The translations under genes were made by a program, and so were the position numbers. From Betaproteobacteria bacterium (GTDB taxonomy: Bacteria > Pseudomonadota > Gammaproteobacteria > Burkholderiales > Burkholderiaceae_C), in assembly GCA_016704535.1 (NCBI GenBank), contig JADIZZ010000003.1:510535-574534 (forward strand): 64,000 nucleotides of DNA. Direction: 5' to 3'. Shown piece after piece: positions 25,115 to 33,737 of the stretch (its first letter is position 1; each line of letters begins with the position of its first letter). Below the pieces are notes generated by a model that searched no databases, was not told the DNA's origin, and saw only the letters and a program-made list of their open reading frames with translations.

Positions 25115-25957
25115 TCAGCCCAGGGACTTGCGCAGACCCGCGCTCACGCGGTCGGCCAGCGCCACCAGCGCAACGAAGACGGCCAGCATCGTGAAGACCT
25201 CGCCCCCGTGGAACATCTTCATCGAGTTGTCCATCTCCTGGCCCAGCCCGCCGGCGCCGACGAAACCCAGCACCACGCTGCTGCGGATGGCGCATTCCCA
25301 GCGGTAGACGGTGTAGCTCGTCAGCTCGGCCGCGTTCTGCGGCAGCAGGCCGTAGAAGAAGGCCTGCAGGCGCGAACTGCCGTTGCGCAGCAGCGTCTGC
25401 GTGGCGTGGCTCTCGCCGCTTTCCAGGATCTCGCCGTAGACCTTGCCCAGCATGCCGCCGTAGGTGAGTGCAATGGCCAGCACGCCCGCCGTCGGGCCCA
25501 GGCCGACGACACGCACGAAGACCAGCGCCCACACCAGTTCGGGCACGCTGCGCAGCAAGATGAGCAGTCCGCGCACCGCCTGGCGCAGCCAGAAGGGGCC
25601 AGTCGCCATGCGGCCCGACAGCGCCGACACCGACAGCACGCGTGTCGACAGCAGCGTCAGCGGCAGCGCGATCAGCAGCGCCAGCGTCATGCCGGCGGTG
25701 GCGATGGCCACCGTGCGCCAGGACGCGCGCGCCACCATGGCCAGGAACTCGGGCGCGTGCGCGGGCGGCAGGAAGGTGGCGAGGAACTGGCCGGTGACCT
25801 TGAGGTTCGCGGGTTCGAACAGCGTCCAGGGCCTGAACTCGGTGGCCACCATCAGCGGCCAGAGCAGCACGAGGCCGGCGCCGAGCCAGAACACACGCGA
25901 CAGCCAGGCCGGGTCGCGGTCTGGCGCCGGTAAGGTGGCGCGGGGTGCGAGTTCCAC
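25115..25957 (-). CDS. phnE: PhnE-type ABC transporter permease 2
   Basis: A 280-residue permease homologous to its neighbour, with the same SVPELVWALVFV and FVGAGGLGQEMD motifs and about six helices. The two form a heterodimeric channel, as in other two-permease phn systems. The GTG start at 25957 lies 12 bases after the ATPase stop, so phnD, phnC and the two permeases form one operon. An EILESGESHATQTLL segment occupies the coupling-helix position. Confidence 0.85.
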   Translation of the reverse strand: MELAPRATLPAPDRDPAWLSRVFWLGAGLVLLWPLMVATEFRPWTLFEPANLKVTGQFLATFLPPAHAPEFLAMVARASWRTVAIATAGMTLALLIALPLTLLSTRVLSVSALSGRMATGPFWLRQAVRGLLILLRSVPELVWALVFVRVVGLGPTAGVLAIALTYGGMLGKVYGEILESGESHATQTLLRNGSSRLQAFFYGLLPQNAAELTSYTVYRWECAIRSSVVLGFVGAGGLGQEMDNSMKMFHGGEVFTMLAVFVALVALADRVSAGLRKSLG

Positions 25958-25969
25958 GACCGGCAGCCT

Positions 25970-26803
25970 TCAGCGGCAGTGCATCGCCACCGGCGCTGGC
26001 GCCGCTGGCGGGTTGTCGTCAGCCGGCGGCGGGGCGCCCAGCAGTTCGTGTTCGTGCTGTGCGTACAGACGCTCCAGCTTGTCGCGCGTGACTTCGGCCG
26101 CCGGCAGATCGAAGGCCAGCCGACCATCGCGCAGCGCCACGATGCGCGGGAAGTTCGCCAGCGCCACGTCCACCTGGTGCAGCGTGGCCACCAGCGTGAC
26201 GCCGCGCGAGCGCGCCTGCTGCACCAGCGTCTGCACGGCCTGGCGCGAGCGTGTGGGGTCCAGCGCCGAGAGCGGCTCGTCCACCAGCCACAGCCCGGCT
26301 GGCGCCAGCAGCGCGCGCGCCAGCCCCACACGCTGGCGTTCGCCGCCCGAGAGGCGGTCGACACGCTCGAACAGCTTGTCGGCGAGGTCGAAGGACTCCA
26401 GCGCCGCATGCGCCGCCGGGATGTCGCTGGGATAGAACAGCGAACGCAGGCTGGCCAGCAGCCCCATCGCCGGCAGCCGCCCGGCCAGCACGGCGGTGAC
26501 GACACGCTGACGCGGCGGCAGCGGTGGCACCTGCGGCGCCAGGAAAAGGCGACCGCGCAGGCGCTGCAGCGCGCGCCGCGTCAAGCCCCACGGGTTCTGA
26601 CCATCGACCTGCACGGTGCCGGCGCTGGGCGGCAGCGCGCAGGCCAGCACCTGCAGCAGCGTGGTCTTGCCGGCGCCGGATGGGCCGATCACCGCCACGT
26701 GTTCGCCGGCGGCCACCTGCAGCCGCAGCGGCTGCAGCGCGGGCGCAGCACCCGGCCGTGCCGCCGGGTGGCGCGCGGCGACGCCGTCGAGTTCGAGCTT
26801 CAC
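25970..26803 (-). CDS. phnC: PhnC-type ABC transporter ATP-binding protein
   Basis: A 277-residue ATPase with Walker A GPSGAGKTT, Q-loop LAPQVPPLP, signature LSGGERQR, Walker B LWLVDEP and the H-loop in VATLHQVD. The length and GRLPAMGLLASL region resemble PhnC. A low-complexity Pro/Ala tail of about 20 residues follows the domain. The start is GTG at 26803, 20 bases after phnD. Confidence 0.88.
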   Translation of the reverse strand: MKLELDGVAARHPAARPGAAPALQPLRLQVAAGEHVAVIGPSGAGKTTLLQVLACALPPSAGTVQVDGQNPWGLTRRALQRLRGRLFLAPQVPPLPPRQRVVTAVLAGRLPAMGLLASLRSLFYPSDIPAAHAALESFDLADKLFERVDRLSGGERQRVGLARALLAPAGLWLVDEPLSALDPTRSRQAVQTLVQQARSRGVTLVATLHQVDVALANFPRIVALRDGRLAFDLPAAEVTRDKLERLYAQHEHELLGAPPPADDNPPAAPAPVAMHCR

Positions 26804-26822
26804 GCGCGCTGCAGCCGCAGGC

Positions 26823-27689
26823 TCAGATCAGCCCGGCGCTGCGGCCGGCGGCCTCGATGCCCTTGTAGTTCTCGACCGAGGTCGGGATGTAGCGCGTGGC
26901 GCGGTTGAGCTGCAGGATCTCCTTGCCTTCGGGCGTGGCGGGGTCGATGTCGAGCAGCGCCTTCTTCACCTTCTCGCGCAGGTCGGCAGGCATGTCCGCG
27001 TGCACCGACCAGTTGTAGTTGAAGAACGGCGGTGTCGTGAAGAAGACGTCGACGGCCTTGGTGTCGACCTTGTTCTCGGCGACGAACTTCTTCCACACCG
27101 TGATGTCGAGCGCCGCGGCGTCGACCTTGCCGCTGACGACGCTGGCAATGGTGGCGTCGTGCGCGCCGCTGTAGGCGATGCGGCGGAAGTCCTTCTCCGG
27201 GTTGATGCCGGCGTTGAGCAGGTTGCTGCGCGGCATCAGGTGGCCCGAGGTGCTGCTCTGCGAGCCGAAACTGACCTGCTTGCCCTTCATGTCGGCCAGG
27301 GTCTTGATGCCCGAGCCGGTCTTGGCGATGAACACCGACTGGAACTTGGTGTCCTCCTCGCGCTGCGCCAGCGGAATGATCTTGCCGCCCGAGCGGATGC
27401 TGGCCTGCACGAAGGTGAAGCCGCCGAACCACACCAGGTCGACCTTCTTGTTGACCATCACCTCCACCGCCGCCGGGTAGTCGCTGACCGGTGTGAACTC
27501 CACCTTCATGCCCAGCTTCTTCTCGAGGTAGGCAGCGATGGGGCCGAACTTGCGGGTCTGCTCGGTCGCGGCCTCTTCGGGAATGGTGGTGACGCGGAAG
27601 ACCTGCTGGGCCTGCGCCAGGCCGCAAATCGCGAGCACGGCGCTACCCAGAATGGCACGGCGGGTGGCCGAGGAAACAAGCTTGATCAT
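26823..27689 (-). CDS. phnD: PhnD-type periplasmic substrate-binding protein
   Basis: A 288-residue binding protein with a signal peptide (RRAILGSAVLAICGLAQAQ). It has the PhnD-family IPEEAATEQTRKFGPIAAYL opening, VDLVWFGGFTFVQA, and the SQSSTSGHLMPR ligand-loop motif, where Ser/Thr side chains bind the oxyanion in phosphonate and phosphite binders. The ATG at 27689 has GGAG-type pairing in the preceding CGGAGTCC stretch. No C-P lyase, phosphonatase or phosphite dehydrogenase lies in the window, so phosphonate, phosphite or another oxyanion remain possible ligands. Confidence 0.85.
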   Translation of the reverse strand: MIKLVSSATRRAILGSAVLAICGLAQAQQVFRVTTIPEEAATEQTRKFGPIAAYLEKKLGMKVEFTPVSDYPAAVEVMVNKKVDLVWFGGFTFVQASIRSGGKIIPLAQREEDTKFQSVFIAKTGSGIKTLADMKGKQVSFGSQSSTSGHLMPRSNLLNAGINPEKDFRRIAYSGAHDATIASVVSGKVDAAALDITVWKKFVAENKVDTKAVDVFFTTPPFFNYNWSVHADMPADLREKVKKALLDIDPATPEGKEILQLNRATRYIPTSVENYKGIEAAGRSAGLI

Positions 27690-27763
27690 CGAGGACTCCG
27701 GGGAGTTTGGAACGGGTTTGGGGGCCTTGGCGCGCCAGGTGCCCGGCACGACCGTGACCACGC

Positions 27764-27780
27764 CGCACTGCTAGAGTGCG
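27764..27780. promoter_or_regulatory. Inverted repeat between phnD and egtD
   Basis: CGCACT-GCTAG-AGTGCG, a perfect six-base inverted repeat with a five-base centre, in the 136 bp separating the divergent phnD and egtD starts. It lies 46-62 bases upstream of egtD and 75-91 upstream of phnD, so a dimeric regulator bound there could control either or both. Symmetry and position are the only evidence. Confidence 0.35.
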
Positions 27781-27825
27781 CCGCAAAGCCACGGGCCCGC
27801 CGCAACCGGCCGGCAACACGACACG

Positions 27826-28788
27826 ATGAAGTCCCCAGAGTTCCTGCAGATCCACCGCGTCGACGATGCCGTGCTGGCGCACGAGGCAGCCGAGGGATTG
27901 CGCGCCACCCGCGCCCACGTCTCGCCCAAGTTCTTCTACGACGCGCTGGGCTCGCGGCTGTTCGATGCCATCACCGAGCTGCCCGAGTACTACCCCACGC
28001 GCACCGAGGCCGCCATTCTGTCGCAGAACGGCGCGGCCATCGCCGACGCGGTGTTGTCGGCCACCGGCCCCGCGCCGACGATGGTGGACCTGGGCGCGGG
28101 CAGCTGTGCCAAGGCGGCGCGGCTCTTCGGCGCGCTGGCGCCGCGGCGCTACGTGGCGGTGGACATCTCGGTGGACTACCTTCGCCAGGCGCTGACCACC
28201 TTGCAGCGTGAACACCCGGCGATGTCGCTGGTCGGCGTCGGGTTGGACTTTTCGACGCGACTGGAACTGCCGGCAGCCTTGATCGATGGCCCGTCGCTGG
28301 TGTTCTACCCGGGCTCGTCGATCGGCAACTTCGCGCACGACGAGGCGCTTCGCCTGCTGCGCGAGGCGCGCACCACAGCGGCTGGTGGCGCACTGCTGAT
28401 CGGCGTCGACCTGGTCAAGCCGGTGGCGGTGCTGGAGGCGGCGTACGACGACGAGTTGGGTGTCACCGCGGCCTTCAACCTCAACCTGCTGAGCCACGTC
28501 AACCGCCTGCTGGGCACCAACTTCCACGTGCGCGACTGGCGCCACGTGGCCTTCTTCGACGTGACCGCATCGCGCATCGAGATGCACCTGGAAGCGCGCC
28601 GCACGCTGACGGTGAAGTGGCCCGGCGGCGAGCGCAGCTTCCGCGCGGGCGACCGCATCCACACCGAGAACTCGGCCAAGTGGCAGCCCGATGACTTCGA
28701 GGTATTGCTGCGCCAGGCCGGTTTTGCCGGTGTACGGCGCTGGACCGATGCGCAGGGCTGGTTCGCGGTGTTTCTGGCAACGGGCTGA
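27826..28788 (+). CDS. egtD: L-histidine N-alpha-methyltransferase
   Basis: A 320-residue SAM-dependent enzyme that trimethylates histidine to hercynine, the first step of both ergothioneine and selenoneine synthesis. Visible are SPKFFYDALGSRLFDAITEL, PEYYPTRTEAAIL, the SAM loop MVDLGAGSC and the FYPGSSIGNF block, all hallmarks of EgtD, and the full family length. The ATG at 27826 has no strong ribosome-binding site. The gene converges on senA with only four bases between stop codons, and is followed by senB-senC, which places it in the selenoneine pathway. Confidence 0.92.
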   Translation: MKSPEFLQIHRVDDAVLAHEAAEGLRATRAHVSPKFFYDALGSRLFDAITELPEYYPTRTEAAILSQNGAAIADAVLSATGPAPTMVDLGAGSCAKAARLFGALAPRRYVAVDISVDYLRQALTTLQREHPAMSLVGVGLDFSTRLELPAALIDGPSLVFYPGSSIGNFAHDEALRLLREARTTAAGGALLIGVDLVKPVAVLEAAYDDELGVTAAFNLNLLSHVNRLLGTNFHVRDWRHVAFFDVTASRIEMHLEARRTLTVKWPGGERSFRAGDRIHTENSAKWQPDDFEVLLRQAGFAGVRRWTDAQGWFAVFLATG

Positions 28789-28792
28789 GCGC

Positions 28793-30082
28793 TTACGCCG
28801 CGCAGCTGCGAAACCCGGCCGGCACGTCGTTGCGCCCCGGCGGAAAGTAATTGCGGTAACGCGGGTGGCGCATCCGCGGCTGGGTCATGAAGGACGCGCC
28901 GCGCAGCACCGGCCGGCCATCGAACCACGGCGCCGAGTAGTCGCGGTAGGGGTGGGCGCGGAAGCCGGGGTAGGGCGCGAAGGGGCTGGCCGTCCATTCC
29001 CAGACATCGCCCCAGCGGAAGACCGGGCCGGCGGTGAGGGCGGCGCGTTCCCACTCGGCCTCTGTGGGCAGGCGGCGGCCGGCCCAGCGGCACCAGGCCA
29101 GCGCCTCGTGTTGCGTCAGGTGGCAGGCGGCTTCGTCCGACCGCAGCGGTTGCCAGCGGCCCTGGCGGTTCTGACGCCAAGTGTCTCCCTCGCGCTGCAG
29201 GTAGCGCGGTGTGCGGGCGCCGCTGGCGGCCAGCCAGGCGCGGCCGGCGGGTGTCCACCAGTGCTCGTCGGCATAGCCGTCGGCCTCGACGAAGGGCAGG
29301 AACTCGGCCCAGCGTACGGCCTGCGCGTCGAGGGCGACGGGCGGCAGGTCGATGCCGTGGGCACACAGCTCGTTGTCGAAGGCGAAGCCGGCGTCGGCCG
29401 CGCTGCCCAGTCGCCAGTGGCCCGCGGCCAGCTGCAACTCGGGCGGCGGCGGGGGCAGGGCGGCGGGCTGCCAGCGGGCATCGTCTATGGCGATGCCCAG
29501 GGCCTGCGCCATGTAGAGCGCGGCTTCGTGGTGCATGTCCTCGTGAAGCAGCGCCAGGCGGAAGAAGTACAGGCTGCGCGCGTCGGTGCTTGCGGGCGGC
29601 AGCTGGGCCAGCAGACCCAGCGTTTCATCGAGTTGCCGCTGCACCTCGGCGCGGGTGGCTGCAGCGCCGGGCAGCGGCAGCTGCCATCGGGTGTGATGCG
29701 GCACCTGGCTGGAGTTGTAGAGGCGATCTGCGTCGACGCGCGACGCGGCCAGACGCGGTGCGTCGGGGTCGGCGTCCACGCCCTGCGTGCGCGAGGGAAA
29801 ACGCCCCAGCCACCAGCTCTGGAACCAGCCGATGTGTCCCAGTTCCCACAGCGGCGGGTTGAGCTCTTCCCGCTGCGGCACCGCCAGTCCCGGCAGTGCG
29901 GCTTCATAGGCGGCAAAGGTGGCCAGCGTGTCGCGACGGCTGTCCTGCAGCGCCTGAGCCAGCGCCGCGGCATCGCCTTGGCGCGCCAGGCGGGCGGATG
30001 CACCCACGGCGAGGGCATCGGGGCGCTCGGCACGGCCAGTCAACGCGGCCGGGTCATCAGGCGCTAGGCTTGCGTCATGCAT
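28793..30082 (-). CDS. senA: Selenoneine synthase SenA (EgtB-type iron enzyme)
   Basis: A 429-residue non-haem iron enzyme of the EgtB/sulfoxide-synthase fold: an N-terminal DinB-like four-helix domain and a C-terminal formylglycine-enzyme-like domain (from about residue 220). Iron ligands are His83 (ELGHIGWF) and His180/His184 of the HEDMHHE motif. In the described sen pathway SenA couples hercynine to a selenosugar with oxygen, on the way to selenoneine. Specificity for selenium rather than sulfur is inferred from senB and senC alongside; EgtB proteins look alike. The ATG at 30082 shares an ATGCAT palindrome with the senB start; a GTG at 30009 is the alternative. Confidence 0.85.
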   Translation of the reverse strand: MHDASLAPDDPAALTGRAERPDALAVGASARLARQGDAAALAQALQDSRRDTLATFAAYEAALPGLAVPQREELNPPLWELGHIGWFQSWWLGRFPSRTQGVDADPDAPRLAASRVDADRLYNSSQVPHHTRWQLPLPGAAATRAEVQRQLDETLGLLAQLPPASTDARSLYFFRLALLHEDMHHEAALYMAQALGIAIDDARWQPAALPPPPPELQLAAGHWRLGSAADAGFAFDNELCAHGIDLPPVALDAQAVRWAEFLPFVEADGYADEHWWTPAGRAWLAASGARTPRYLQREGDTWRQNRQGRWQPLRSDEAACHLTQHEALAWCRWAGRRLPTEAEWERAALTAGPVFRWGDVWEWTASPFAPYPGFRAHPYRDYSAPWFDGRPVLRGASFMTQPRMRHPRYRNYFPPGRNDVPAGFRSCAA

Positions 30083-31117
30083 CGTGAGTCCATCGTCATC
30101 GTCACGCCGGCGTTCGCGGAGGCGAACAACGGCAACTGGCAGACCGCGCGCCGCTGGGCGCGCTTCCTGAGCCCAGCTTACCGTGTCCGCCTGGCCGGCC
30201 GCTGGGACGCGGCGGACGCCGATCCCGACGTCGGCGGCGACGCCGACCTGCTGATCGCGCTGCACGCCCGTCGCTCGGCGGATTCGGTGGCCGCCTGGCG
30301 TGCCGCGCACCCCGCGCACCCGGTGCTGCTGGCGCTGACCGGCACCGACCTCTACCGCGACATCCACACCGACCCCCGCGCGCAGCGTTCGTTGGCGCTG
30401 GCCGATGCCTTGATCGTGCTGAACGACTTCGGCGCCCGGCAGCTGCCCGCAGAGTACCGGGCCAAATGCCAGGTGCTGCTGCAGTCGTGCAGCGCCCGCC
30501 GCACCCTGCCGCGCACGCACCGCCACCTGCGCGCGCTGATGGTCGGCCACCTGCGCGAAGAAAAGGACCCGCAGACCTACTTCGCCGCCGCGCGCCTGCT
30601 GGTGCGGCGGGGCGACATCCTGCTCGACCACATCGGCAGCGCGCTCGACCCCGCGCTCGGTGCCGAGGCCGCCGCGCTGGCTGCGGCCCAGCCGAACTAC
30701 AGCTGGCTGGGTGGTCTGCCACACGCCGCCGTGCGCGGGCACATCCAGCGTGCGCACTTGCTGGTGCACCCCAGCCGCATGGAAGGCGGCGCACATGTCG
30801 TGACCGAGGCGCTGCGCAGCGGCACGCCGGTGCTGGCCTCGCGCGTCGACGGCAACCTGGGGCTGCTGGGTGCCGGGCATGCCGGCGTCTTCGAGCCCGG
30901 CGATGCCGCGGGCCTGGCGGCCCTGTTGACGCGCGCCCGCGACGATGCGGCTATGCTGCCGGCCCTGCTGGCGCAACAGGCCCTGCGCGCGCCGCTCTTC
31001 GCCCCGCAGGCCGAAAGCGCCGCACTGCACGGCCTGGTGGCTCGCCTGCTGGGCCACGCGGCCGGCGGCCTGGCTACCGCGCCCCCCGATTCAGCCTCTC
31101 CAGGAGCCCGCCGATGA
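30077..31117 (+). CDS. senB: Selenosugar synthase SenB (TIGR04348-type glycosyltransferase)
   Basis: A 346-residue GT-B glycosyltransferase opening IVIVTPAFAEANNGNWQTA, the hallmark N terminus of the TIGR04348 family. It also has LTGTDLYRDI, LMVGHLREEKDP and the sugar-nucleotide site SRMEGGAHVVTEAL. Characterised SenB joins selenophosphate with a UDP-sugar to give a selenosugar. It overlaps senC (ATGA), so both proteins are made together. The ATG at 30077 lies on the same ATGCAT palindrome as the divergent senA start, leaving no intergenic DNA between the two genes. Confidence 0.88.
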   Translation: MHRESIVIVTPAFAEANNGNWQTARRWARFLSPAYRVRLAGRWDAADADPDVGGDADLLIALHARRSADSVAAWRAAHPAHPVLLALTGTDLYRDIHTDPRAQRSLALADALIVLNDFGARQLPAEYRAKCQVLLQSCSARRTLPRTHRHLRALMVGHLREEKDPQTYFAAARLLVRRGDILLDHIGSALDPALGAEAAALAAAQPNYSWLGGLPHAAVRGHIQRAHLLVHPSRMEGGAHVVTEALRSGTPVLASRVDGNLGLLGAGHAGVFEPGDAAGLAALLTRARDDAAMLPALLAQQALRAPLFAPQAESAALHGLVARLLGHAAGGLATAPPDSASPGARR

Positions 31118-32178
31118 ATGCCCCCGAAGAACCCGCCGAACCTCGGCTGACCTCGCTGTCCCATGGCGGCGGTTGCGGCTGCAAGATTGCTCCCGGTGTG
31201 TTGAGCGAAATCTTGAAGGGCACCGCCGCGATGCCCATCCCCAAGGAACTGCTGGTCGGCATCGAGACCGCCGATGACGCCGCGGTCTACCAGCTCAACG
31301 ACGAGCAGGCGCTGATCGCCACCACCGACTTCTTCATGCCCATCGTCGACGACCCCTTCGACTTCGGACGCATCGCGGCCACCAACGCCATCAGCGACGT
31401 CTACGCGATGGGCGGGCGGCCGATCATGGCGCTGGCACTCGTCGGCATGCCGATCAACGTGCTGTCGACGGCGACCATCGGCCGCATCCTCGAAGGCGGC
31501 GCGTCGATCTGCCGCACCGCGGGCATCCCCATCGCCGGTGGCCACACCATCGACAGCGTCGAGGCCATCTACGGCCTGGTGGCGCTGGGCCTGGTGCACC
31601 CGAAACACGTCAAACGCAACGCCGATGCGAAGCCGGGCGACGTGCTGGTGCTGGGCAAGCCCATCGGCGTGGGCGTGATGAGCGCGGCGCTGAAGAAGGG
31701 CGAACTCGGCGACGCCGGTTACGCGCAGATGATCGCCTGCACCACGAAGCTCAACACCGCCGGCCCCGACCTGGCCGCGCTGCCGGGCGTGCACGCACTG
31801 ACGGACGTCACCGGCTTCGGCCTGGCCGGCCACGCGCTGGAAATGGCGCGCGGCGCGAAGTGCGACGTGCACCTCGACTGGCCCGCCGTGCCGCTGCTGC
31901 CGGGCGTGCGCGAGCTGGTGGGCCGCGGGTTCGCCACCGGTGCCTCGGGTCGAAACTGGGCCGGTTACGGTGACGGCGTGGTCGTGCCGGCCGGCTTCGC
32001 CGCCGAAGACCAGGCGCTGCTGACCGACCCGCAGACCAGCGGCGGCCTGCTCGTGTCCTGCGCACCGGGTGCGGTCGACGAGGTGATGGCGGTGTTCCGC
32101 CGCCATGGCTTCGAGGCCGCGGCCGTCATCGGCCAGATCACTGCTGCAGCCGGCACGCCGCGTGTCGTCGTCGCCTGA
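31114..32178 (+). CDS. selD: Selenide, water dikinase (selenophosphate synthetase)
   Basis: A 354-residue SelD protein (SenC of the sen locus) making selenophosphate from selenide and ATP. The active-site Cys21 and Lys24 lie in SHGGGCGCK, equivalent to Cys17 and Lys20 of E. coli SelD; it is a Cys, not a selenocysteine, form. ATDFFMPIVDDPFDFG and GGHTIDS are the other PurM-like motifs. AGGAG lies upstream of the ATG at 31114, which overlaps the senB stop. The enzyme may also feed selenocysteine or selenouridine synthesis, but no such genes are in the window. Confidence 0.9.
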   Translation: MNAPEEPAEPRLTSLSHGGGCGCKIAPGVLSEILKGTAAMPIPKELLVGIETADDAAVYQLNDEQALIATTDFFMPIVDDPFDFGRIAATNAISDVYAMGGRPIMALALVGMPINVLSTATIGRILEGGASICRTAGIPIAGGHTIDSVEAIYGLVALGLVHPKHVKRNADAKPGDVLVLGKPIGVGVMSAALKKGELGDAGYAQMIACTTKLNTAGPDLAALPGVHALTDVTGFGLAGHALEMARGAKCDVHLDWPAVPLLPGVRELVGRGFATGASGRNWAGYGDGVVVPAGFAAEDQALLTDPQTSGGLLVSCAPGAVDEVMAVFRRHGFEAAAVIGQITAAAGTPRVVVA

Positions 32179-32191
32179 GGTGCAAGCGTGG

Positions 32192-32758
32192 CTAGGGCTT
32201 GGCGTCGGCGCGCTGCAGGCGTGAGAGGTCGAAGCCCTGCAGGCGCAGCCGCGCCATCAACGCATCCCACACCGCGGGCGCCACGGTCGGCTGGCGTGAG
32301 AGCACCCACAGGAACTCACGCTTCGGCTCGCTGACCACGGCCAGCTGGTAGGCCGCGTCGAGGTCGACCACCCAGTAGTTGCCCCAGACGAAGGGCAGCC
32401 ACGACAGCCAGGCCGGCGCAAAACGAACCTCGAGCTTCGGCGAGCCCTCGGGCCCGATGCGCCGCCCCTCGCCGACCACCTGGTCGACCTTGCCGTCGGC
32501 CAGCGGGCAGCGGTTCACCACGCGTACCGTGCCGCCCGGCTGCAGGCTGTACTCGGCCGAAGCCGGGCCCGCGCACTGGCCCTGGAAGCGGTTCGGGAAC
32601 TTCGCCACCTCGTACCAGGTGCCCATGTAACGCGGCAGGTCGACCGTGGCAACTGTGGCCAGCGGCGCCGGCGCGGCCGCCGGCCCGTCCGCCGCGCTGG
32701 CAACGCCGGCCGCCAGGGCCGCGCAGAGCCAGGTGCCGACGAATCCGCGCGCGGTCAC
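32192..32758 (-). CDS. Bacterial lipocalin (Blc-like)
   Basis: A 188-residue exported lipocalin: signal segment FVGTWLCAALAAGVASAAD, then the family motif YMGTWYEVAKFPNRFQ (the conserved G-x-W), an acidic middle strand and FVWGNYWVVDLD. E. coli Blc binds lysophospholipids at the outer membrane; here there is no lipobox, so a soluble periplasmic form is likely. The start is GTG at 32758, whose TGA-overlapping position (GTGA) couples it to the upstream lipoprotein gene. It converges on selD with 13 bases between stops. Confidence 0.8.
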   Translation of the reverse strand: MTARGFVGTWLCAALAAGVASAADGPAAAPAPLATVATVDLPRYMGTWYEVAKFPNRFQGQCAGPASAEYSLQPGGTVRVVNRCPLADGKVDQVVGEGRRIGPEGSPKLEVRFAPAWLSWLPFVWGNYWVVDLDAAYQLAVVSEPKREFLWVLSRQPTVAPAVWDALMARLRLQGFDLSRLQRADAKP

Positions 32759-33618
32759 AGGCTGCCGCGCCCTTCCCTGGCGTGGAAGGCCTGTGCCGTT
32801 TCCCACGCTACGGCCTGCAGGTGCGCGGCGACGTCGGCCGACAGCCCGGCGGTGTACTTCAGGCCCACCGGGTTGGTCTTGTAGACCGAGGCCAGCACCG
32901 TGCAGGCGGCCAGGTAGGTGCCGGCCAGGCTGGGGTGGCGCTTGTCTGCAACGTAGAGGTTCAGGTCAGGCCGCTTGGCGATCGACGCCGCGAAGGCCAG
33001 CCCGGCCGGCACCACGAGCGCGTTGTTCTGCTTGCCGGCCTTGACGTACTCGGCGGCCAGCTGCTGCGTCATCTCGGGCTTGTCCTGGTAGGCCCAGGAC
33101 ATGAAGAAGATCGGTGCCGCGCCGTACTTGCGCGCCGTGGCGCTGTGCTTGGCGGCGTACTCGTAGAAGATGGGCTGCAGCTGCGGGTGCACGGGGCACT
33201 GGCTGCAGTCCATCATCATCACGCCGTCGAAGGGCTTGTCGAAGGTGTTGAAGCGCACCTCGTTGTCGCCGACGAAGGAGTAGCTGGCCATGCCGCCGCC
33301 TGGCTTGAGATGGGCCTCGACGTCGTGCCAGTTGATGCCCGAGCCGCTGATGGTGGCCGAGCTCGCCCGCATGCCCTTGGCGCCGCTGTCGATCAGCAGG
33401 CGGCCGACTTGGCCGTGCATCGAGTTGTTGTAGTAGAAAAAGCTGTTGCCGACCCACAGCAGCGACTTGATCTCGGTCGACACCACGGGTGCCGGCTTGG
33501 CGGCGGTGGGCGCTGTGGTGCTGCAGCCGGCCAGCACGGCGAGGCTCAGCGCCGCGACGGCGGCGACGAGGCGGCCGCAGAGGCGGGCGGTGGGGGTCTT
33601 GGGGGTGCGCGGGTTCAT
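32755..33618 (-). CDS. SGNH-type lipoprotein of unknown function
   Basis: A 287-residue lipoprotein (lipobox LAGC with Cys32) with SGNH/GDSL-like hydrolase features. These are the nucleophile block LLWVGNSFFYYNN near residue 56 and the C-terminal DKRHPSLAGTYLAAC, where Asp and His complete the usual triad. The enzyme class is inferred from those two blocks; the substrate is unknown. The ATG at 33618 has GGAG five to eight bases before it. It is translationally coupled to the lipocalin gene. Confidence 0.65.
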   Translation of the reverse strand: MNPRTPKTPTARLCGRLVAAVAALSLAVLAGCSTTAPTAAKPAPVVSTEIKSLLWVGNSFFYYNNSMHGQVGRLLIDSGAKGMRASSATISGSGINWHDVEAHLKPGGGMASYSFVGDNEVRFNTFDKPFDGVMMMDCSQCPVHPQLQPIFYEYAAKHSATARKYGAAPIFFMSWAYQDKPEMTQQLAAEYVKAGKQNNALVVPAGLAFAASIAKRPDLNLYVADKRHPSLAGTYLAACTVLASVYKTNPVGLKYTAGLSADVAAHLQAVAWETAQAFHAREGRGSL

Positions 33619-33737
33619 GTCGTCTCCTGTGGGTTGTCGTGGAAGCCGCCGGCATGCTAAGGCCTGCGTAAGGGGCCCGCGCAGGCCGCGCGGTCGCCGC
33701 ACTGCCCGAGCCCGGCGTCTGGCATAGCATCCTGGCC

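Noticed and set aside
24277..27689. Phosphonate degradation cluster
   Set aside because: Only the importer is present; no C-P lyase, phosphonatase or phosphite dehydrogenase lies nearby.
28793..30082. Plain ergothioneine pathway (EgtB) instead of SenA
   Set aside because: Direct linkage to a TIGR04348 glycosyltransferase and SelD, and absence of egtA, egtC and egtE, favour selenoneine; EgtB cannot be excluded by sequence alone.
31114..32178. Selenocysteine-containing SelD with an in-frame TGA
   Set aside because: The active-site codon is TGC (Cys21); the frame has no internal TGA.
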